From IMG/VR virus record IMGVR_UViG_3300025133_000334, positions 1 through 36,014 of that record: DNA of 36,014 bases. One strand, given 5' to 3'. The translations under genes and the position numbers were made by a program. Below are positions 30,594-36,014 of the stretch, in pieces. The notes under the pieces were generated by a model that saw only the letters and a program-made list of their open reading frames with translations, did no database searches and was not told where the DNA came from. How positions within the stretch are numbered: the first letter of the stretch is position 1; each line of letters starts with the position of its first letter. The DNA is from a virus.

Positions 30594-31532
30594 ATGGCTT
30601 TAGGCACAAATCAACAGACCGTAACCACGGCAGCTAATTTTATCCCCGAATTGTGGTCGGATGAAGTTATTGCCTCCTACAAGCAGAACTTGGTGCTTGG
30701 TAATGTAGTCACCAAGATTAACCACAAAGGCAAAAAGGGCGATACGATTCATATCCCGGCCCCTGTCCGTGGTTCTGCTAATGCTAAATCCGCCAACACT
30801 CAAGTTACGCTGCAGGGTGATACCCACTCCGTAGTGAACCTGAGCATTAACAAACACTATGAATATTCCGTAGTGATTGAAGATATTGCTGAAGTTCAGG
30901 CTTTGTCCTCGCTGCGCCGGTTCTATACCGACGATGCGGGTTATGCGTTGGCTAACCAGATCGATGATGATCTGTTCACACAGTCTGAGGCCCTTCAGGG
31001 CGGCACTTCAGGTGCTGGCGTTTGGACTTCAGCGTTCATTGGTGGTGACGGTGTCACGGCTTATGATCCGACTGCAAACACCAACACTGGTAATGCTTCA
31101 GACATTACTGATGCAGGTATCCGTAAACTGATCCTGCTTCTTGATAATGCTGACGTACCGATGGACAATCGTTGCATGGTTATTCCTCCCATTGCTGCGA
31201 ATGACATGTTGGGCATTAACCGCTTCACCGAACAACAGTACATTGGTGACGGTAATGCGATCAAGTCCGGTAAGATTGGTAGTATCTATGGCATGGACGT
31301 ATTCGTTTCGTCCAACTGCGCCAACGAAACTGCCGCCGACACCTCTACCGTTCATCGTGTTGGTCTTATGATCCATAAGGATGCGATGGCGTTGGTTGAG
31401 CAACTTGGTGTTCGCTCTCAGACGCAGTACAAACAGGAGTACTTGGGTGACCTCTTCACTTCTGACTGCATCTATGGTGTAGGTGAACTACGGAATAACG
31501 CTGGCGTTGCCTTCGTTGTACCTAGCACCTAG
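30594..31532 (+). CDS. Major capsid protein
   Basis: This 312-residue protein forms the icosahedral head (HK97-like fold assumed). The N-terminal FIPELWSDEVIASYKQNLVL, then GDTIHIPAPVRG, is characteristic of T7-like capsid proteins, as is YEYSVVIEDIAEVQ. Its place after the scaffold and a strong AAGGAG support high expression. Codon choice differs from the neighbours: CTG, CCG, CGC/CGT and GCG are frequent, while adjoining genes favour CTA/CTT, CCT and GGT. Translational selection or recombination could explain this. Confidence 0.92.
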   Translation: MALGTNQQTVTTAANFIPELWSDEVIASYKQNLVLGNVVTKINHKGKKGDTIHIPAPVRGSANAKSANTQVTLQGDTHSVVNLSINKHYEYSVVIEDIAEVQALSSLRRFYTDDAGYALANQIDDDLFTQSEALQGGTSGAGVWTSAFIGGDGVTAYDPTANTNTGNASDITDAGIRKLILLLDNADVPMDNRCMVIPPIAANDMLGINRFTEQQYIGDGNAIKSGKIGSIYGMDVFVSSNCANETAADTSTVHRVGLMIHKDAMALVEQLGVRSQTQYKQEYLGDLFTSDCIYGVGELRNNAGVAFVVPST

Positions 31533-31533
31533 G

Positions 31534-32028
31534 ATGAATAGGGACTATAGGATACGGTTTGGAGTAATCCCTGGTGGGCTTATTTCAGATCGTGTCCTAG
31601 TCCTAAATCCTAACTACGGTGATCCTATAGGAAACTATGGGTCTCGCCCAGTAAAACCAGAGGCCTCTTGGTTTAAGAAACTCGAAACTAAGTGGCAATA
31701 TTATAGTAGACTTGAAGACTCCATATTGACTGAGGGATTTAAGAACCCTATTTTCTGCCAAGCAATAGATGAGGGAACCTTCTCCCGATATGGAACTTCA
31801 AGGCTCTATATAGCACAAAAGAACAACTTAGAACTTCCTGTTATCATTGCTGATTACGTAGATAGTTGGGAGAACTTAGAGGAACTTAAGACAGCGGAAG
31901 ACATCCTCACTAAGTTTCAAGACCCTCCTAATCTTCTTGAGTTAAATAAAGAAGACATGAGATTTGATGGTTGTAAACACTTCCATCTAGATGACGACAC
32001 TATTACCCATATGGAGTTGATAGCATAA
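31534..32028 (+). CDS. Putative ParB/sulfiredoxin-like domain protein
   Basis: Start is ATG 31534, directly after the capsid stop; the longer frame from 31483 would overlap the capsid gene for no gain. In the 164-residue product, SRLEDSILTEGFKNPIFCQA, then SRYGTSRLYIAQKNNLELPV and IIADY, recalls the ParB-like fold (SI...G...PI, then G.sRl.aa...gl..pvii.d). No HTH follows. Viral members of this fold can be nucleases or nucleotide-binding proteins. The activity here is unknown. Confidence 0.6.
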   Translation: MNRDYRIRFGVIPGGLISDRVLVLNPNYGDPIGNYGSRPVKPEASWFKKLETKWQYYSRLEDSILTEGFKNPIFCQAIDEGTFSRYGTSRLYIAQKNNLELPVIIADYVDSWENLEELKTAEDILTKFQDPPNLLELNKEDMRFDGCKHFHLDDDTITHMELIA

Positions 32029-32240
32029 TGCCGACATATAACTACACATGTAAGAAATGCGACCATATTCAGGAAGAGTTTAGACACATGGCTGATTGTA
32101 ATGATCCCACTAAGTGTGACAAGTGTGGTGCTAAAGCATTAAAATCTTTATCTACCCCTGCTTTACACTTAGTATGGGGTGAGGACAAGTTTGCCAGAGA
32201 GCATGAAATTGAAGGTAATGGAGTTAGAAGCTACGTATAA
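32028..32240 (+). CDS. FmdB-type zinc-ribbon protein
   Basis: This 70-residue protein starts MPTYNYTCKKCDHIQEEFRH and continues to KCDKCGAKALKSLSTPAL. This is the CxxC_CxxC putative regulatory (FmdB-family, Zn-ribbon_8) pattern, which nearly always begins MP.Y.Y.C..C. Its role in phages is unknown. It joins the preceding gene by a TAATG overlap. Confidence 0.82.
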   Translation: MPTYNYTCKKCDHIQEEFRHMADCNDPTKCDKCGAKALKSLSTPALHLVWGEDKFAREHEIEGNGVRSYV

Positions 32241-32285
32241 TGACTTCCACTAGGACACACCCTAAGTACACTGGACGGAAATCAA

Positions 32286-32864
32286 ATGACAATTACACTT
32301 GAATCAGTCTTTAATGATACCTCCTATGATCTTGAACTTGAAAAGATTAAAGGTAAGATACAAAAGCTCTATATGGACCTTGTGGAGAAGACTTATAAAT
32401 CATTGAATCCCAATGCAACTTCAGAACAACTTCAGTCCTTTCAGGAAGCCAATGCTTTAGAGTTTAAACAGAGTAATGACTTCGGTGAAGAGGCGGAAGG
32501 TCTTGAGAAAATACTTGATCTACTGGTTAACGACGAGAACTTAGATAAAGTCACTGATCAATCCTACGAAAAACCAGACGTAGAGAAGGGTGGAACAAAG
32601 GTTAAGGGTAAGGACAGCTTCTTCAAGGCCATTACAAAGGCCATTGAAATGCCCAAAGGTGGTCTATTTGATCACTTAGATAGCCGTAAGAAGACAAGCA
32701 CCAAGGCACTTAAGACACCTAGAGGTTCCATAGCTCGTCTTATTAAGGATCAACCTAAGGTCGATACTCGCTCTTTACAGGACATTTGGGACGAGGAACG
32801 TGAGAAGCTTTTGGAATTAGTTCGGAAGCGTAATAAAGAACATGGTGTGAGGTTCTGGGAATGA
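32286..32864 (+). CDS. Hypothetical helical protein
   Basis: This 192-residue protein is charged and helical (LELEKIKGKIQKLYMDLVEK, TSEQLQSFQEANALEF, ending DEEREKLLELVRKRNKEHGV RFWE in pieces). A Lys-rich middle (GGTKVKGKDSFFKAITKAI) suggests nucleic-acid or capsid contact. No family is recognised. It could be a head-completion protein by position. Confidence 0.65.
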   Translation: MTITLESVFNDTSYDLELEKIKGKIQKLYMDLVEKTYKSLNPNATSEQLQSFQEANALEFKQSNDFGEEAEGLEKILDLLVNDENLDKVTDQSYEKPDVEKGGTKVKGKDSFFKAITKAIEMPKGGLFDHLDSRKKTSTKALKTPRGSIARLIKDQPKVDTRSLQDIWDEEREKLLELVRKRNKEHGVRFWE

Positions 32865-32995
32865 GTCATTTTAAAGGTAAGCCAGTTAAAGTACGTAAGG
32901 CAAGGAAGTCTAAGAAGAAGTCCACTAGAGAAGGTCCCACTAAGGCTCAAAAACGTAACTTACTCAGATGGAAGTCTGAAGTTAGAGGCTTATAA
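32861..32995 (+). CDS. 44-residue very basic protein
   Basis: The frame (MSHFKGKPVKVRKARKSKKK, then STREGPTKAQKRNLLRWKSE) starts at an ATGA overlap with the upstream gene and ends in a TAATG junction with the next. About 17 of 44 residues are Lys or Arg, so it probably binds nucleic acid. It may be a packaged or assembly protein. No family is recognised. Confidence 0.6.
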   Translation: MSHFKGKPVKVRKARKSKKKSTREGPTKAQKRNLLRWKSEVRGL

Positions 32996-33171
32996 TGCGT
33001 AAAGGTAGAACTAAACCAGCATTTAAGCCATTCCCTAAGGAAAGGACCCCTGCTTGGTCAAGACAAAAAATATTCATGATGTTGTCCGACAGGAAACAGG
33101 AGCAAAGGTCACCTTTCTTATTTGGTGACTCCAAAGCACTTTATGGACAAGCTAAGTTTATATCTAGATAA
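32995..33171 (+). CDS. 58-residue basic hypothetical protein
   Basis: The frame (MRKGRTKPAFKPFPKERTPA, then MMLSDRKQEQRSPFLFGDSK) starts inside the TAATG junction with the previous gene. It is basic and aromatic, with a Pro-rich front. It precedes the tail-protein gene, which has its own AAAGGAAATAGGA site. No family is recognised. Confidence 0.6.
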   Translation: MRKGRTKPAFKPFPKERTPAWSRQKIFMMLSDRKQEQRSPFLFGDSKALYGQAKFISR

Positions 33172-33186
33172 TAAAGGAAATAGGAA

Positions 33187-33756
33187 ATGACTGATTTTAC
33201 ACCCGCAATAGCATGGTCAGGCAAGGACGCTCTAAGTGATGGGGACGCTAATAAGATCATCTCAGGTGATGACTTTAATACTGAGTTCTCAGGTGTCCAA
33301 ACTGCAGTAAACTCTAAGTATGACTCGACGGACCTTGGTGTTACTCTCCAACAGTTCGATTCAGATACTGCCAAGTTAGATACGGCACAGGATTGGACAG
33401 CCATTCAGTCACTTATGCAACTTACGGATTACAGTGTGACTACTAATGCCATAGGTGGCACAGGTGGTGGTACCCAGGACATTGATATAGAACTTGGTAA
33501 CTCAGTTACTGCCACTGTGGATACTTCAGCCAACACCTTCACCTTTAGTAATCCTACGGCTTCAGATGAGTTCTGTGGGTTTACCTTAGGGTTGACCAAT
33601 GGTGCAAGTCAGACGGTGAACTGGCCGTCATCAGTTGATTGGGCCGGAGGATCAGCCCCAACCTTAACGACTTCAGGCGTCGATTGGTTAGTTTTTTGGA
33701 CTGTCGATGGCGGCACAATCTGGAATGGCGCACTAGTTGGAGCGGCGTTCGCGTAA
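33187..33756 (+). CDS. Tail/virion appendage protein
   Basis: This 189-residue protein has a front typical of phage tail or fibre adaptor proteins (PAIAWSGKDALSDGDANKII, then FNTEFSGVQTAVNSKYDST). The C-terminal half is Gly/Thr/Ser-rich and beta-structured (VTATVDTSANTFTFSNP, GASQTVNWPSSVDWAGG). The second half resembles virion surface domains. It precedes the large fibre gene with a TAATG overlap and may connect the fibre to the virion. Confidence 0.72.
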   Translation: MTDFTPAIAWSGKDALSDGDANKIISGDDFNTEFSGVQTAVNSKYDSTDLGVTLQQFDSDTAKLDTAQDWTAIQSLMQLTDYSVTTNAIGGTGGGTQDIDIELGNSVTATVDTSANTFTFSNPTASDEFCGFTLGLTNGASQTVNWPSSVDWAGGSAPTLTTSGVDWLVFWTVDGGTIWNGALVGAAFA

Positions 33757-36014
33757 TGACAAATTTACTCAAAGCCATGGCGGGTGCCGCTGGTGGAAGT
33801 GCTGCTGGCGGTTACGAGGTGGATAATTCAGTACGGTTTAATGACGACGACAACCCCTATATGTCGAAAACGTGGGGGAGCGCCCCCACTGACGCCCGAC
33901 AGTTTGCAGTCATCTTGTGGTTTAAACCCTGCAATGTTGTTGATTACATGTACCACTGGACCTGCAATACGGGGACAGTCGATGGAAGGATACATGCTGG
34001 TTACGACACAAATCAAAGATTATCCATAACAATGTGGCAATCTGCTTCTTGGAAGAAGATAATCACAACTAGGCAATTTCGTGACCCGACTTCTTGGTAT
34101 CATGTCATGTATGTCGTTGATATTGACAATGGCACATCAGCAGATCGTTTTCAAATCTGGGTTAATGGTGTTAGAGAAACTGACTTTGATACGGAAACAC
34201 AACCGAGTACCGGCACTGATGTTTTATTCCTTAAAAGCGGCGAAACGGCTGTTCTTGGTGCCAATGCCGATGGTTCTAATTACTATCACGATGGGTACTT
34301 TTCGCAATACATAGTCCAAGACGGTGAAGCGCCCACAGATATGAGTCATGTAGGAGAATTTGACAGCGAAGGTGAATGGCGTCCCATCGACGTAACTGGC
34401 CTCACATTTGGAGCGAATGGTTTCTTACAGACCTACTCAGACAGTTCCCATTTTGGTAAGGATAGTAGTGGTAATGACGCTATAACCTCAACCATGAACG
34501 AAAGCACCGTAGACGGTTGGGGCTTCGGTGATGGTATAGCCAATGGCAGACACGCTGCTATGCTACACGCTGCCCCGGCGACCGGAGACATAACCAGCGT
34601 TAAGGTCAATGTTACGTATGCCTCCCCTTCCATAACTAACTCCACTTGCAGTATATACTCTGATAACTCAGGCTCTCCCGGTACGATTAATGGCGGGGCA
34701 AGTGATGTTGTGGCCTTAACAAGTACTGGAGATAAAACTTACACTTGGAGTTCTTCTGTACCATCATTGACATTTGGGACTAACTATTGGGTTGTAATAT
34801 CAGATAATGATGGTGGATCAGGTAGTGTTGGCTTGGCTAGAATTAATGGGGGGACAAGTGGCTCGGCAGGTAGGCATGACACGATAACCTCAATAACCGA
34901 CACTCAAAACGATCTGCTAATGGAAGTCTTAATGTCTGGCTTGGGCAATAACTTCACAGACAGCGGCCTTGCTGCGTCTGACCAAGTTTCAGATTCGCCG
35001 ACTAACAATTTTTGTACGATAGCTAGCAATAGTGAGCCACTTCACGCTGGTTCGGGTGTGTGGGCGGTTGCTAATGGCAACACCGAGGCGGGTCTAGCCT
35101 CTGGCACAGGTGATATGCATTATCGCACGACTATGCAAGTTTCAGAGGGCGAATGGTATTGGGAGGATACGGTTGGCACCCAGGGGGCATGGGGCGATAT
35201 GTTTGGTATCCTCGAAATTAATACCGGGGGTCTATATAGCGTCCACAACTATAATGGCTCCCTGAACGCAGACACGACAACTAATTCTACCAGTGGTGGG
35301 GCGCAGGGGTACGGCAGTGGACTATCTTCGGGCGATACAGTATGCAACCATCTAGATCTAGAGAGCGGCGAGTACTCTATGAGAGTTAATGGCGGGTCTT
35401 GGCGTGAGCAATTAACCGGAATGTCCGGGGCCTGGTCCCCGATGATCGGAATGAATAACCAAACGGCTAGTTTTCAGGGTAACTGGGGTACATCTCCGAG
35501 AGGTAGCGGCGGCAATGCAGATGACAATGGTTATGGTGACTTTGACTATGCGCCTCCTACAAATGCACTGTCTCTTTGCACAGCCAACATGACCGCCCTG
35601 ACTTTCGATCCAGCGGAGCATCATCAGGTGGAGCTAGTAAATCATGACGGTAGCTCAACATCCTTTACGCTGGGTTGGGACGCTGATGTCTATGACACGC
35701 TGTTTATAATTAAGAACCGTGATAGTAGTGAGGAGTGGTTCTGGGTGGATGGTCTTAATGGTTACAATAAATATTATAGAACCTCTACCGTGGGGGACAC
35801 ACAGCAGACAGATGCTAATATCATTTCGGTCAGCGGGACGACTATCACTCTTGGGTCAACGCTTGCGGCTGATAATTACATCATTGAGTGTCATAGAGCA
35901 GGGGCAGCGGGTGGAGCTTCAAATACTGATGGGACAATTACTACCACAGTATCAGCTAATTCTACGACACAATTCTCCATCGTTAACTACACCGGAACAG
36001 GCGTTAATGCTACA
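33756..36014 (+). CDS. Large tail fibre / receptor-binding protein (3' end outside window)
   Basis: The frame is open for 753 codons from ATG 33756 (TAATG junction) to the window edge. A glycine-rich N-terminus is followed by a concanavalin/LamG-like domain: FAVILWFKP, WYHVMYVVDIDNG, RFQIWVNGVRE, then EWRPIDVTGLTFGANGF and SDSSHFGKDSSGND. A middle beta domain with ITNSTCSIYSDNSGSPGT follows. Then comes a SPRY-like part (MFGILEINTGGLYS, DTVCNHLDLESGEYSMRVN GG in pieces). Last is a DUF7483-like start (DTLFIIKNRDSSEEWFWVDG, FSIVNYTGTG). These domains are frequent in marine phage fibres that bind the host. Codon use is GC-richer than in the replication genes. Confidence 0.85.
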   Translation, partial: MTNLLKAMAGAAGGSAAGGYEVDNSVRFNDDDNPYMSKTWGSAPTDARQFAVILWFKPCNVVDYMYHWTCNTGTVDGRIHAGYDTNQRLSITMWQSASWKKIITTRQFRDPTSWYHVMYVVDIDNGTSADRFQIWVNGVRETDFDTETQPSTGTDVLFLKSGETAVLGANADGSNYYHDGYFSQYIVQDGEAPTDMSHVGEFDSEGEWRPIDVTGLTFGANGFLQTYSDSSHFGKDSSGNDAITSTMNESTVDGWGFGDGIANGRHAAMLHAAPATGDITSVKVNVTYASPSITNSTCSIYSDNSGSPGTINGGASDVVALTSTGDKTYTWSSSVPSLTFGTNYWVVISDNDGGSGSVGLARINGGTSGSAGRHDTITSITDTQNDLLMEVLMSGLGNNFTDSGLAASDQVSDSPTNNFCTIASNSEPLHAGSGVWAVANGNTEAGLASGTGDMHYRTTMQVSEGEWYWEDTVGTQGAWGDMFGILEINTGGLYSVHNYNGSLNADTTTNSTSGGAQGYGSGLSSGDTVCNHLDLESGEYSMRVNGGSWREQLTGMSGAWSPMIGMNNQTASFQGNWGTSPRGSGGNADDNGYGDFDYAPPTNALSLCTANMTALTFDPAEHHQVELVNHDGSSTSFTLGWDADVYDTLFIIKNRDSSEEWFWVDGLNGYNKYYRTSTVGDTQQTDANIISVSGTTITLGSTLAADNYIIECHRAGAAGGASNTDGTITTTVSANSTTQFSIVNYTGTGVNAT

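Noticed and set aside
1-36014. Temperate lifestyle (integrase, repressor, attachment site)
   Set aside because: No integrase, recombinase or cI-like gene is readable; the small HTH protein alone is not evidence of lysogeny. The unseen part of the genome could change this.

Overview
The window is a large part of the genome of a tailed, T7-like (short-tailed) lytic phage, most likely marine. It has the T7-supergroup replication set (family A polymerase with a T7-type finger motif, fused primase-helicase, gp2.5-like single-strand binding protein, endonuclease I-like resolvase). It also has the matching head-tail set (large terminase, portal, scaffold, capsid, two tail-tube proteins, internal virion proteins). 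No single-subunit RNA polymerase, integrase, repressor/excisionase pair or tRNA gene was found, and the visible promoters look like host sigma-70 promoters. A T7-like core without its own RNA polymerase, plus an adenosylcobalamin-dependent class II ribonucleotide reductase, points to the marine VpV262/SIO1/cobavirus kind of phage. That placement is an inference from gene content, and no host can be named.

Layout. One divergent control region (24819-25859) holds no convincing gene. It carries iteron-like tandem repeats, inverted repeats and outward-facing promoters. Leftward from it (24.8 kb down to 12.0 kb, minus strand) runs the early/replication arm. First come about fifteen small unknown genes (24.8-21.0 kb), including a Gp88-like protein and a small zinc-ribbon protein. 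Then follow an HTH protein, the SSB, primase-helicase, HNH nuclease, DNA polymerase, PD-(D/E)XK exonuclease, endonuclease I, a DUF3310/gp1.7-like protein and the reductase. Rightward (25.9-36.0 kb, plus strand) runs the late arm: small and large terminase, portal, scaffold, capsid, a group of small post-capsid genes, and a long multidomain tail fibre cut by the window edge.

The left end (1-11.9 kb, plus strand) continues the same late logic: the 3' end of an unknown gene, a lysis/membrane cassette (four or five small membrane proteins, a three-TM holin, a GH24 endolysin), the tail adaptor and nozzle, and four internal virion proteins. If the genome is circular or circularly permuted, the right and left ends would join into one late operon of about 22 kb or more. 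It would converge on the early operon at a hairpin near 11967-12002.

Translation is tightly coupled: many neighbours share ATGA, GTGA or TAATG junctions. Reading those junctions reveals at least ten short genes (21-59 codons) and moves several starts inward. The points most worth following up are the repeat-rich control region, an 18-bp perfect inverted repeat, an 11-bp motif recurring in leaders, and several micro-genes.
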